Shown piece after piece: positions 14,801-22,766 of a stretch of DNA of 64,000 bases. The stretch's first letter is position 1, and each line of letters begins with the position of its first letter. The stretch comes from DATDAW01 sp036524675 (GTDB lineage Bacteria > Verrucomicrobiota > Verrucomicrobiia > Chthoniobacterales > DASVRZ01), in NCBI GenBank assembly GCA_036524675.1, contig DATDBU010000027.1:3297-67296 (forward strand). The letters are read 5' to 3'. Position numbers and translations under genes: made by a program. The notes beneath the pieces were generated by a model. It saw nothing but the letters and a program-made list of their open reading frames with translations, was not told the origin of the DNA and did no database searches.

Positions 14801-15760
14801 TTAGCCAGTCGGATTTTGGCTGCAAGACGGAACTCCTCCGTCTGTGACTGATTTCGGTTCCGGGATTGCAACCGGTTGGGTCGTTTCCCGCGAACGCAGC
14901 CAGGCATCGATGGAAAACACGACAATGCCGGCCCAAATGAAACCAAACGCGAGTAATCGCTGCGACGAGAAAGCCTCGTGATAAACGAACACACCAAGCA
15001 AAAACGTCATCGATGGCGCGAGATATCCCAGAAAGCTGAGGGTGGTAAGCCGTAAATTTTTTGCGGCCTGCGCAAACCAAAGGAGCGGCAATGCAGTCAC
15101 TATTCCGCCGCCGATCAACACCAGTGATGTGAGCGAAAACACAGGCCATAGTTGCGTCGCATCCGGTTTTAACAACAGGAATCCCACTGCGATGGGCGTC
15201 ATGAAAGCCGTTTCCAAAAACAGTCCAGGCAACGGCGCGATGGTCGCCGTTTTCCGAAAGACGCTGTAAAAGCCAAACGATACGGCCAGTCCGGCCGCGA
15301 TCCATGGAAAGCCGCGTCCCTGCTCCGAGGCGGCGATGATTACACCACCGGCCGCGAGACCGACCGCCATCCATTGCCGGCCGCCGAGTTTCTCCCGCAA
15401 AATGATCACGCCTAGAAGGACGTTGAAAAGCGGCGTGATGAAATATCCCATGCTCGTCTCGACCACATGCCCGGCGTTGACGGCCCAGATGAAAATGAGC
15501 CAGTTCGCTGTGATGAGCAGGCTGCGCCCCAATGTAATGGCCAGCAATCGCGGCGTTTGAGTGCGCAGGACACTCCATTGTCCTCCGAGAAACATGAGTC
15601 CCGAGCAAAAAATCAGCGACCAAATCATGCGATGCGACAGGATTTCCGCCGCAGGCACGTGTTTTACCAGTCGCCAGTAAATCGGGACTAATCCCCAGGA
15701 AACGAATGCCAGCAACCCGGCGATGATTCCCGAGGTCGTTTGTGAGCGATGGTCCGACAT
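14801..15760 (-). CDS. rarD: RarD-type EamA-family permease
   Basis: A 319-residue inner-membrane protein with about ten hydrophobic helices in two EamA halves. The first half opens IIAGLLAFVSWGLVPIYWRLV..AAEILSHRMIWSL, close to the RarD (chloramphenicol-sensitive protein) signature. Later helices include TANWLIFIWAVNAGHVVETSMGYFITPL, the best conserved RarD stretch. The natural substrate of RarD proteins is unknown; drug/metabolite export is assumed from the superfamily. It ends with a short hydrophilic tail. It is divergent from the iscA-like gene across 121 bases. Confidence 0.85.
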   Translation of the reverse strand: MSDHRSQTTSGIIAGLLAFVSWGLVPIYWRLVKHVPAAEILSHRMIWSLIFCSGLMFLGGQWSVLRTQTPRLLAITLGRSLLITANWLIFIWAVNAGHVVETSMGYFITPLFNVLLGVIILREKLGGRQWMAVGLAAGGVIIAASEQGRGFPWIAAGLAVSFGFYSVFRKTATIAPLPGLFLETAFMTPIAVGFLLLKPDATQLWPVFSLTSLVLIGGGIVTALPLLWFAQAAKNLRLTTLSFLGYLAPSMTFLLGVFVYHEAFSSQRLLAFGFIWAGIVVFSIDAWLRSRETTQPVAIPEPKSVTDGGVPSCSQNPTG

Positions 15761-15881
15761 GGCGCAGGGCGGACAATCTGGATGGTGACGATGCGGAAGG
15801 CAAATGGCTCTACCAACCTGATTTCACCTCGTGTTCGGCTGCCCTGTTGCCTCTTTGACCAATGCCCACTAATTTTCGGCC

Positions 15882-16256
15882 ATGGACGCAGTTCCCACGC
15901 AGGAAATCAAATATAAGATGGGCAACGAACGCCTCGTACGCGTGACCGAACGCGCGGGCGCACGGCTTACTGGACTCCTCACGCGTCAGGGTCGTCCCCA
16001 AGGCGCGCTTCGTGTAGCCGTGATCGGTGGCGGATGCTCTGGGCTTCAATACAAGATGGACTTGGTGGATGGTCCGGCCAATCGCGACATCATGGTGATA
16101 TCAGCCAACGTCCGCGTGGTCGTGGACCCGAAAAGTGCGTTGTTTGTGAGCGGCTCCGAACTGGATTACAGCGACGATCTGCAAAAAGGCGGCTTCAAGG
16201 TCACAAACCCGAATGCCGTGGCACACTGTTCCTGCGGTGAGAGCTTTTCGGCGTGA
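15882..16256 (+). CDS. iscA: A-type iron-sulfur carrier (IscA/ErpA/HesB family)
   Basis: The 124-residue protein carries the three invariant cysteines of A-type carriers: C52 in GGGCSGLQY and C116/C118 in CSCGESF, which bind Fe or a [2Fe-2S]/[4Fe-4S] cluster for delivery to apoproteins. The core starts around residue 18 (LVRVTERAGARL); a second ATG at codon 13 could be the true start. Its stop overlaps the GTG of hscB by 4 bases (GTGA), so the two are coupled. IscS, IscU and ferredoxin are not in the window. Whether it is IscA or ErpA by function cannot be decided from sequence. Confidence 0.88.
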   Translation: MDAVPTQEIKYKMGNERLVRVTERAGARLTGLLTRQGRPQGALRVAVIGGGCSGLQYKMDLVDGPANRDIMVISANVRVVVDPKSALFVSGSELDYSDDLQKGGFKVTNPNAVAHCSCGESFSA

Positions 16257-16810
16257 CGAACTATTTTGAAGTGCTTGGCCTGCCCGAGTCGCTCGTGCTG
16301 GACGATGAGACCCTGAAAGAAAGATTTCACAAGATTAGCGCCGAAGTGCATCCCGATGCTGGTGGCGAGGATGCGACGCGGTTTCAACTGGCCAACGATG
16401 CGTTCAACGTCCTGCGTCAGCCATCGCGGCGGCTACTGCACTTGCTGGCACTGCGCGGATTTTCCGAACAAACGACCCAGCCGCCCGCCGATCTCATTGA
16501 TCTTTTTTTCGAAACCAGCGCCGCGCTGAAATCCGCAGATGACATTACGCGCCGCTTCGATTCTGCGGCGAACGCCCTGCAAAAGGCGCTTCTAACCCGC
16601 GAGCTCATGCAATGCGAAGAACGCCTCACGCACACGCTCCAAACTCTCACCCTGCTCGAGACGCAAGCCCTTGCGAAACTCCCTGACGCTGCCCTGGACT
16701 GGCCGGCTATTTCGAAAATCGCCCATACCCTGAGCTATCTCACCAAGTGGAAAACGGAGATCGCCCAACGCCAGACTCGCCTGGCTGAAAAAGCCTTCGG
16801 CGCATTATAA
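16253..16810 (+). CDS. hscB: Fe-S assembly co-chaperone HscB
   Basis: The 185-residue product has an N-terminal J domain (residues about 1-70) with the HPD motif at 33-35 that stimulates Hsp70 ATPase activity. A C-terminal three-helix bundle (HscB oligomerisation domain) normally binds the scaffold IscU. Translation begins at a GTG overlapping the iscA stop. In the usual isc operon hscA follows at once; here an ATPase/TOPRIM-like pair comes between. Only 185 residues, close to the family size, so it appears intact. Confidence 0.85.
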   Translation: MTNYFEVLGLPESLVLDDETLKERFHKISAEVHPDAGGEDATRFQLANDAFNVLRQPSRRLLHLLALRGFSEQTTQPPADLIDLFFETSAALKSADDITRRFDSAANALQKALLTRELMQCEERLTHTLQTLTLLETQALAKLPDAALDWPAISKIAHTLSYLTKWKTEIAQRQTRLAEKAFGAL

Positions 16811-16888
16811 GCCGTTAAAGAGGTTGAGCACTCCCTGCTTTATTCACGTGCATTGTCCTCTGCGGAAGACTTATTTAAGACCGTCGCG

Positions 16889-17932
16889 ATGATCACGCAT
16901 GTCCGAATCCAAAACTTCCGCTCGTTCCTCGACGCTGAGGTGGACCTGCAACCTTTCTCGTTGATTGTGGGCGCCAACGGGAGCGGGAAGAGCAACTTGC
17001 TAAAGTTTTTCTCGACGATATCCGGCCAGGTTCAGCCTTCGAATGACCAAGGACACGTTCTCGCGGGCATCTCCCTAGAGCAACATAAAGGCCCCGTCAG
17101 GCTGATGGATTCAGGATGGGTCACGCATCAAAACGGCTCCGGCCACAAGGTTGGATTTCAAGTGCGGATCGATGATCAGCCAATAACTGGCTCGACTCCT
17201 TTCTCTAAAGGCGACTCACCCGCAATTATCCTTTCGGAACGGTTTGCGTGGCAAGGAAAACGTCTTCCGGTGTTCAATATCGATCCGGAGAAGGTTTCCG
17301 CAGTCGAAACGACTGTTCCGGCGGCCACAATAAAGGCCTCCGGTGAAGGAACGACTCAGGTTCTGGACACATTAAAGAATGGCGACCGCGAGGACCTGTT
17401 CGACAAAGTCGAGGAGAACTTTCGGCGATACGTCCCGGAGGTGGAAAAACTCAGTCTACGAACGGTGGAAAATGGAAAAAAACAGATCCAGGTGCGCGAG
17501 AGGGCTTTGAGGACACCCGTGCCCGCAACCGAACTGTCGGAAGGCACGCGCCTGATCCTTTGCGTTCTCACGATCCTTCATCAAGAGAATCCGCCGCCGG
17601 TCATCCTGCTGGAAGACATCGATCACGGTATGCATCCGCGCCTTTTCGAGCACGTCGCGCCGCTCATGCGGGACATCGCGGAACGCAACCAAGTCAACAT
17701 CCTCGCAACCACTCACAATCCGTATCTGGTCGATTGTTTTCAAGATCACAAAGACGCCGTGATCATCGTGGAAAAGGAGGATGGCGCGAGCACGCTTACC
17801 ACGCTGGCTGCGAAGCTCGAAGGGATCGACTATGAGACCGTGAATCCAGAGGACATGCCACTGGGAGCGCTTTGGTATAGCGGGCTGATTGGTGGCACCC
17901 CGAAGAAGCTCGCTGCCGAAGTTCGGCATTAA
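16889..17932 (+). CDS. AAA-type (RecF/OLD-like) ATPase
   Basis: A 347-residue SMC/ABC-like ATPase. It opens MITHVRIQNFRSF, typical of RecF/OLD/AAA_21 proteins, with Walker A GANGSGKS at 28-35. The signature-like LSEGTRL falls near residue 220, Walker B VILLEDIDHGMHP near 245, and a switch histidine in ILATTHNPYL. The ATG at 16889 was chosen over an upstream TTG because it begins directly at the conserved beta strand. The next gene begins 3 bases after the stop and looks like a TOPRIM nuclease, so the pair resembles a split OLD/PARIS-type module. The function in this organism is not known. Confidence 0.8.
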   Translation: MITHVRIQNFRSFLDAEVDLQPFSLIVGANGSGKSNLLKFFSTISGQVQPSNDQGHVLAGISLEQHKGPVRLMDSGWVTHQNGSGHKVGFQVRIDDQPITGSTPFSKGDSPAIILSERFAWQGKRLPVFNIDPEKVSAVETTVPAATIKASGEGTTQVLDTLKNGDREDLFDKVEENFRRYVPEVEKLSLRTVENGKKQIQVRERALRTPVPATELSEGTRLILCVLTILHQENPPPVILLEDIDHGMHPRLFEHVAPLMRDIAERNQVNILATTHNPYLVDCFQDHKDAVIIVEKEDGASTLTTLAAKLEGIDYETVNPEDMPLGALWYSGLIGGTPKKLAAEVRH

Positions 17933-17935
17933 GGC

Positions 17936-18607
17936 ATGGGCTATTTGTATATCCTGTCGGAAGGCGAACGAGACGAATTATTCTACGAGCTTATCGCCGA
18001 ACGAGTGACCGGCCGCGTATTTGAGCACCCATCGGACTTTCGGCTTCGGCGCGGGGCCAATTGGAAGACCGCGCTGGCTGGTGGCCGCATGTTGTTGAAT
18101 CGATTCAAACACTGGAAGGGACGGCAGGGCGTCGCCGTGATTCTAGCCGTCGATAACGATCGCGCCCCCGGGCATCCAGGTTCATTGCCGCATCCACGGC
18201 CATTGGTCGGCCGTGACTTGAAGAAGTCGCCTCGATATCCCGAAGTCGTGAAGATGATTGCCGAAGCTTTCGGCTCTGATCGGGTCACATGGCCAGTCGA
18301 CGTCGCTTTGGCAATGCCAGTCGAAATGATCGAAAGCTGGGTTTTGTTGCTGTGCGATCCTCAGCGTCCAACGCTGCCACTGTTTGCAGAAAAAATTCAA
18401 TGGAGTGCCCGCGCCTACTACGGAGCTGAACCGCCGCCACAATTGAAAGATGCGTGCAAGGCGGAAGCTGCTGCACTCGGGAAAACGCTCGACGATTACT
18501 TCTGGCACGCGGCGGAACAAGATATCGAAGCAGTGACAGTCGCATCGCCCAGCTTCAAAATGTTTGTGGATGAAATTCGGCAATGGCGCTGCCCGACTGC
18601 GAACTAA
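17936..18607 (+). CDS. Putative TOPRIM-fold protein paired with the ATPase
   Basis: The 223-residue protein has an early acidic motif LSEGERDELFYELI (E9, E11) and a downstream AVDNDRAPGH with D73 and D75. This E...DxD layout is that of TOPRIM nucleases (compare the DUF4276/DUF4435 partners of AAA ATPases). The C-terminal two thirds include a helical stretch, MPVEMIESWVLLLCD, of the sort seen in such partners. It starts 3 bases after the ATPase gene and ends 34 bases before hscA. I infer that it is the effector of a two-gene ATPase-nuclease system. The exact family assignment is uncertain. Confidence 0.65.
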   Translation: MGYLYILSEGERDELFYELIAERVTGRVFEHPSDFRLRRGANWKTALAGGRMLLNRFKHWKGRQGVAVILAVDNDRAPGHPGSLPHPRPLVGRDLKKSPRYPEVVKMIAEAFGSDRVTWPVDVALAMPVEMIESWVLLLCDPQRPTLPLFAEKIQWSARAYYGAEPPPQLKDACKAEAAALGKTLDDYFWHAAEQDIEAVTVASPSFKMFVDEIRQWRCPTAN

Positions 18608-18641
18608 GCGTCTTTTGCGCGAGCATTTTTCTTTTTAAACC

Positions 18642-20426
18642 ATGTCCAACGAAACAGACATCGCAGGCATTGATCTCGGCACGACCAATTCCGCTATCGG
18701 AGTGATGGACGCCGGCTTTCCTATCCTTCTCGCGGATGCAACGCACTCGAGGTTGACACCATCCGTCGTGCATTTCCCGGACGACGGCTCGGCTCCACTC
18801 GTCGGCCAGCCTGCGGCCCGGATGCGTGCCGTCCAGCCGCGACGAACGGTATTCTCAATCAAACGCCTCATGGGCGCCCGGCGTAGTGACGCGGAAAAAA
18901 TTCCCGATTTGCCTTTCGACACCACATTTCGACCCGACGGTTCCGTTGCCGTCCGGATCGGCGAGCAAACTATTTCCCCGGAGGCAATCTCCGCCGCCAT
19001 CCTGCGTAAGCTCAAGACCGACGCCGAGGCTGCTCTCGAGCGGCCTCTCTCCCGTGCCGTCATCACCGTTCCGGCTTATTTCAATGATGCTCAACGCGCT
19101 GCGACGAAACGCGCCGGGGAAATCGCCGGATTCACCGTCGAACGAATTATCAACGAACCGACCGCCGCTGCTCTCGCCTATGGCCTCGATAAACTCGCGG
19201 AAAAATCCAAGGTCGCCGTGTTCGATCTCGGCGGAGGCACGTTCGACATTTCCATCCTCGAGTTGAACAAGGGTGTCTTCGAGGTCCTTGCCACCAACGG
19301 CAATACCCGTCTCGGTGGCGACGATATTGACGCTGCGCTAATCGCCGACTCCGATCTCCCTCTGCCCGATTACCAGAAACGCGACCTCGCCATAGAGGCC
19401 AAACACCGACTTTCCACCGAAGAAATCGTAGAAATCCCGGTACCGTTCTCGACCGGAACACCGCTAATTTACCGGCTCACCCGCGACCGACTCGAAGCGC
19501 TCGCCCGGCCGATTCTCGAAAAGACGCGCCTCCACTGCGTCCGCTCCCTCTCCGACGCAAAGCTAACTGCTGCGGAACTCGACCAGGTCATCCTCATCGG
19601 CGGCGTCACCCGCATGCCGCTCGTGCGCCAACTTGTGGCCGAGTGGTTCCAACGCGAGCCTAATCTGACTCAACACCCCGACGAAGCCGTTGCTATCGGT
19701 GCGACCATTCAAGCAGGGATACTCTCCGGCGCGGTGCGCGACGTCGTTTTGCTGGACGTTACCCCCCTGTCACTCGGCATCGAAACGGCCGGCGGCCTCA
19801 TGAATGTCATCATCCCCCGCAACTCGACGATTCCGATCAAACGCGGCGAAATGTTTACGACCACCGCACACAATCAGACCTCCATGGCAATCAAGGTTCT
19901 GCAAGGCGAACGTGAAATGGCACGTGACAATTGGCTCCTCGGCGAATTCCAGATTGATTTCGCCCCAGCCCCGCGCGGTGTTGCCCGCGTCGGCATCCAA
20001 TTCGAGATCGATGCCAATGGATTGCTGCGTGTCCTGGCCCGCGACACTGCCACCGGCCTCGACCGCACGCTGGACCTCACGACCGCCGTCGATGTTTCCG
20101 ATGAACAAGTCGAAAAGATGATCGCCGAATCCGTCGAACACGCCTTCGACGACATGAGTCAGCGGATTTTCACCGAGTCGAAAATGAAGGCTCTGGAGCT
20201 CATTCCCGCCGTCCGACACGCCCTTGAAAGTCTCGGCTCCGAAATTGAAGAATCCGAGCGCCAGAAAATCGACGGTCTCGTTGTCGAAGTCGAATCCGCC
20301 ATTTCGTCAGGAGAAACTCAGCGTTTGAAACGGGCTAACGCGGCACTCGATGAAGGCACGCAATATTTGGCAACGTTGCTTATCGAAAAAGCCATGGAGG
20401 AAGCGCTGGCACGGCGAACGGCGTAA
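18642..20426 (+). CDS. hscA: Hsp70 chaperone, HscA-like
   Basis: A 594-residue Hsp70. The nucleotide-binding domain has GIDLGTTNS (residues 9-17), AVITVPAYFNDAQR, EPTAAALAYG and DLGGGTFDISIL. The substrate-binding domain follows VLLDVTPLSLGIET, and a helical lid closes the protein. The missing subdomain insertions and length near 600, plus the neighbouring hscB and A-type carrier, favour HscA (Fe-S scaffold chaperone) over DnaK; there is no disordered EEVD-like or GGFP tail. It lies 34 bases after the TOPRIM-like gene and may share a transcript with it. Confidence 0.85.
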   Translation: MSNETDIAGIDLGTTNSAIGVMDAGFPILLADATHSRLTPSVVHFPDDGSAPLVGQPAARMRAVQPRRTVFSIKRLMGARRSDAEKIPDLPFDTTFRPDGSVAVRIGEQTISPEAISAAILRKLKTDAEAALERPLSRAVITVPAYFNDAQRAATKRAGEIAGFTVERIINEPTAAALAYGLDKLAEKSKVAVFDLGGGTFDISILELNKGVFEVLATNGNTRLGGDDIDAALIADSDLPLPDYQKRDLAIEAKHRLSTEEIVEIPVPFSTGTPLIYRLTRDRLEALARPILEKTRLHCVRSLSDAKLTAAELDQVILIGGVTRMPLVRQLVAEWFQREPNLTQHPDEAVAIGATIQAGILSGAVRDVVLLDVTPLSLGIETAGGLMNVIIPRNSTIPIKRGEMFTTTAHNQTSMAIKVLQGEREMARDNWLLGEFQIDFAPAPRGVARVGIQFEIDANGLLRVLARDTATGLDRTLDLTTAVDVSDEQVEKMIAESVEHAFDDMSQRIFTESKMKALELIPAVRHALESLGSEIEESERQKIDGLVVEVESAISSGETQRLKRANAALDEGTQYLATLLIEKAMEEALARRTA

Positions 20427-20481
20427 TTCTTCCTCTTGCTCCGTGCGGGACCGGGCTCCGAGCTCAGAGCAAGAGCAAGAA
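20427..20481. repeat. Inverted pair of GAGCAA-type tandem words after hscA
   Basis: TTCTTCCTCTTGCTC (20427-20441, starting right after the hscA stop) is complementary to GAGCAAGAGCAAGAA (20467-20481) with one mismatch, over a 25-base GC-rich loop. The words are short and tandem (GAGCAA, AAGAG). It could form a strong stem and serve as an mRNA 3' end. Confidence 0.7.
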
Positions 20482-20540
20482 GTAAGAGAGACTCCCTCGG
20501 AAGTCTTGACCCGACCTGGTCCATTTACTACACCCAAACC

Positions 20541-21143
20541 ATGCACTCGCGCGCTGCTCGCTTTTCCTCGTTTTCCCTGCTTACGGCCCTTGTTCTTCTC
20601 GCGCCATCGTTAGCTCAGGCCCATCCGGGACACGGCGCGCATACTCATTTCCTCGACGGATTCGCCCACCCGATCAACGGCCTCGACCATATCCTCGCCA
20701 TGATTGCCGTCGGTATTTTCGCCGTTCAGCGTGGCGGCCGCGCCATCTGGGCTGTTCCCGCCGCATTCGTCACCGCCATGGCATTTGGAGGAATCCTTGG
20801 GATGAGCCATTTTACGCTTCCAATGGTGGAAACGGGCATCCTTCTTTCCGTCCCCGTGTTAGGCATTCTTATTGCCTTGGTTCTGGCAAAAAAGCTTCCG
20901 CTTTGGGTCGGCATCCTGACCGTCGCGACCTCTGCCATTTTTCACGGTTACGCGCACGGTGCTGAAATGCCCGTTCATGCGTCGGGATTCCAGTTCGCCG
21001 CCGGTTTTCTAATCGCAACCGCGGCCTTGCATGCATCGGGCATCGCCTTCGGCCTGCTCGTCGGACGCTTTGGCCAGATCCAATTGATTCGCGTCGCGGG
21101 CGCATCCATTGCCGTTCTTGGTGCCGGACTTTGGATCTTCTAA
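20541..21143 (+). CDS. HupE/UreJ-family metal transporter
   Basis: A 200-residue membrane protein. A cleavable signal peptide ends LAQA (about residue 27), leaving a mature N-terminus HPGHGAHTHF, the histidine-rich start typical of HupE/UreJ proteins, which import nickel or cobalt. GLDHILAMIAVGIFAVQ and FHGYAHGAEMP contain the conserved His/Asp pairs in helices; about six spans follow the signal. The ATG at 20541 was chosen because it yields this signal peptide. No hydrogenase or urease genes accompany it, so the metal's use is unknown. Confidence 0.85.
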   Translation: MHSRAARFSSFSLLTALVLLAPSLAQAHPGHGAHTHFLDGFAHPINGLDHILAMIAVGIFAVQRGGRAIWAVPAAFVTAMAFGGILGMSHFTLPMVETGILLSVPVLGILIALVLAKKLPLWVGILTVATSAIFHGYAHGAEMPVHASGFQFAAGFLIATAALHASGIAFGLLVGRFGQIQLIRVAGASIAVLGAGLWIF

Positions 21144-21202
21144 CTTACTCCTACTTCAGACGTCGCACTGGCGCCGGGGGCACCACTCGGATAACTTCGG
21201 TC

Positions 21203-22147
21203 ATGCCAACTACCGCCCAGTTTCCCGAAGAGCAAAACGCCGAAGGAGAATTCGAACGCCAGGAAGATGCATTTCGCGACTTCGTCTCCACGGATGGATC
21301 GACACCGTGGCCCGCTGTTGCCGGACGGTATCATCTTTATGTTTCGCTGGCCTGTCCTTGGGCGAGCCGGACATTGATTGTCCGCCAACTCAAAGGACTC
21401 GATCAGGTCATTGGTGTGACTGTCGTGGATCCGATCCGCGACGAACGCGGCTGGGCGTTTCGAGACGGGCCTGGCTACAGCAAGGATCCCATCAACGGCT
21501 TCGCTTTTTTGAGCGAAGCCTATGCGGCGACGGACTCCGATTGCGCAGGACGCGTAACAGTCCCGGTGCTGTGGGATAAGGAAACCCGGCGCATCGTCAA
21601 CAACTCGGAGGACGACATCTGCCGGATGTTCAACGACGCATTCGGCGCGTTCGGCGATCGCGACGTAGATCTTTTCCCTCCGGAAATCGAAACGGAGCAC
21701 GCCAAACTGGCTTCCTTTATTTACGAGAATGTTAACAACGGCGTTTACAAAGCTGGTTTTGCGTCGAGCCAGCAGGCTTACGAGAAGGGATGCCGCGCGT
21801 TGTTCGCAGCGCTGGACGAATTGGACGCGCGACTCGCCAAAAGACGCTACCTGTTCGGCAATCGCCCGGTGGAGGCGGACTGGCGGCTTTTCTGCACACT
21901 GGTGCGTTTTGACGCGGTCTACCACGGGCATTTCAAATGCAACATCCGGCGGATTATCGATTATCCGAACCTTCAGGGCTACCTCATGGACCTTTACCAA
22001 CAGCCCGGAATCGCGGCGACCGTTAACTTCGACCACATCAAGCGCCACTACTACATCACTCACGACGATATCAATCCCACACGTATCGTTCCCATTGGCC
22101 CGGTTCTGGATCTTACCGGTCCGCACGAACGGGAGCATTTGAGTTAG
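21203..22147 (+). CDS. yqjG: Glutathionyl-hydroquinone reductase (Xi-class GST)
   Basis: The 314-residue product has the Xi-class glutathione transferase signature. GRYHLYVSLACPWASR contains the catalytic cysteine, after WPAVAG. VPVLWDKETRRIVNNSEDDICRMF is the glutathione-binding thioredoxin-like half. The C-terminal helical half has RYLFGNRPVEADWRLFCTLVRFDAVYHGHFKCN. Such enzymes reduce glutathionyl-(hydro)quinones. The ATG at 21203 starts at the family's usual N-terminus; the longer frame from 21131 overlaps the HupE gene and is unsupported. No quinone-degradation genes are near. Confidence 0.9.
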   Translation: MPTTAQFPEEQNAEGEFERQEDAFRDFVSTDGSTPWPAVAGRYHLYVSLACPWASRTLIVRQLKGLDQVIGVTVVDPIRDERGWAFRDGPGYSKDPINGFAFLSEAYAATDSDCAGRVTVPVLWDKETRRIVNNSEDDICRMFNDAFGAFGDRDVDLFPPEIETEHAKLASFIYENVNNGVYKAGFASSQQAYEKGCRALFAALDELDARLAKRRYLFGNRPVEADWRLFCTLVRFDAVYHGHFKCNIRRIIDYPNLQGYLMDLYQQPGIAATVNFDHIKRHYYITHDDINPTRIVPIGPVLDLTGPHEREHLS

Positions 22148-22255
22148 CCCTGTTCTCACCCGCACTGTCCAGGCCCGCAACAGTCGTGTGAGGAAACGGA
22201 AACCAGGGGCACCAAAAATAGTCCCGATTGGGCTGGAATATCTGTTTTTTGTAGT

Positions 22256-22284
22256 TTGCTAAAAGACCGGAATGTCCGTAAAAT
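22256..22284 (+). promoter_or_regulatory. Candidate sigma70-type promoter
   Basis: TTGCTA (22256-22261) and TAAAAT (22279-22284) are separated by 17 bases, a 4/6 and 5/6 match to the consensus boxes. It would give a leader of roughly 75 bases for the small exported protein at 22367. Confidence 0.4.
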
Positions 22285-22366
22285 AGTCGGCGTTCACTTA
22301 ACCGTTTCCCGGAGAGTTGGCCGCGGTTCGGACGATGTTCCGGGGAAGCTCAGAAAGCAGACGAAT

Positions 22367-22675
22367 ATGATGAAGATCCTGACGATCTCCGGTTTCCTGG
22401 CTGTGGCTTTACTCGCGACTCCGATGGCTCAAGCAGGTGTGGATGTCGCAGCCAACCAGGCTACCAATAGCAAGAAAGCACGGTTGGCCGATAAGCCAGT
22501 CCAGTCTTTGACCGGATCAGCCATCCCAGCACGAGTCACAACCAAGAGATTTCCTAGCACGGTGGGCGGCTCACCGCTTCTCGTTCTAGACAGTGACGAT
22601 CTCAGCCGATCCGGCGCAACCACTGTCACCGGCATGTTGAGGAATATTCCCGGCATCACCGTGAGTAGGCGCTAA
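22367..22675 (+). CDS. Small exported TonB-plug-like protein
   Basis: Only 102 residues: a signal peptide (MMKILTISGFLAVALLATPMAQA, cut near residue 23), a short linker, then LTGSAIPARVTTKRFPSTVGGSPLLVLDSDDLSRSGATTVTGMLRNIPGITV. The second part matches the start of a TonB-dependent receptor plug domain (ttSPLxVid..dl..sGattv.dlLrniPGv), but the plug ends early and no 22-strand barrel follows in any frame. Two ATGs are adjacent at 22367 and 22370. It has its own likely promoter and terminator, which suggests a deliberate small gene rather than debris. Function unknown. Confidence 0.65.
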   Translation: MMKILTISGFLAVALLATPMAQAGVDVAANQATNSKKARLADKPVQSLTGSAIPARVTTKRFPSTVGGSPLLVLDSDDLSRSGATTVTGMLRNIPGITVSRR

Positions 22676-22710
22676 GGTACTCTGCGAAGTGCGACGTAAG
22701 CGTGCTCGCA

Positions 22711-22741
22711 GGGATCGGCGTGGATGATCCCATTTGTTTTT
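22711..22741 (+). terminator. Candidate terminator after the plug-like gene
   Basis: GGGATC (22711-22716) pairs with GATCCC (22726-22731) over a 9-base loop, followed by ATTTGTTTTT. It sits 36 bases past the stop codon in the convergent gap. Confidence 0.5.
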
Positions 22742-22766
22742 GAGGCGCGGCCTCCCGAACCCCAGC

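Noticed and set aside
21140..22180. Long antisense frame over the glutathionyl-hydroquinone reductase (346 codons)
   Set aside because: A mirror of the codon bias of the real gene; no motifs.
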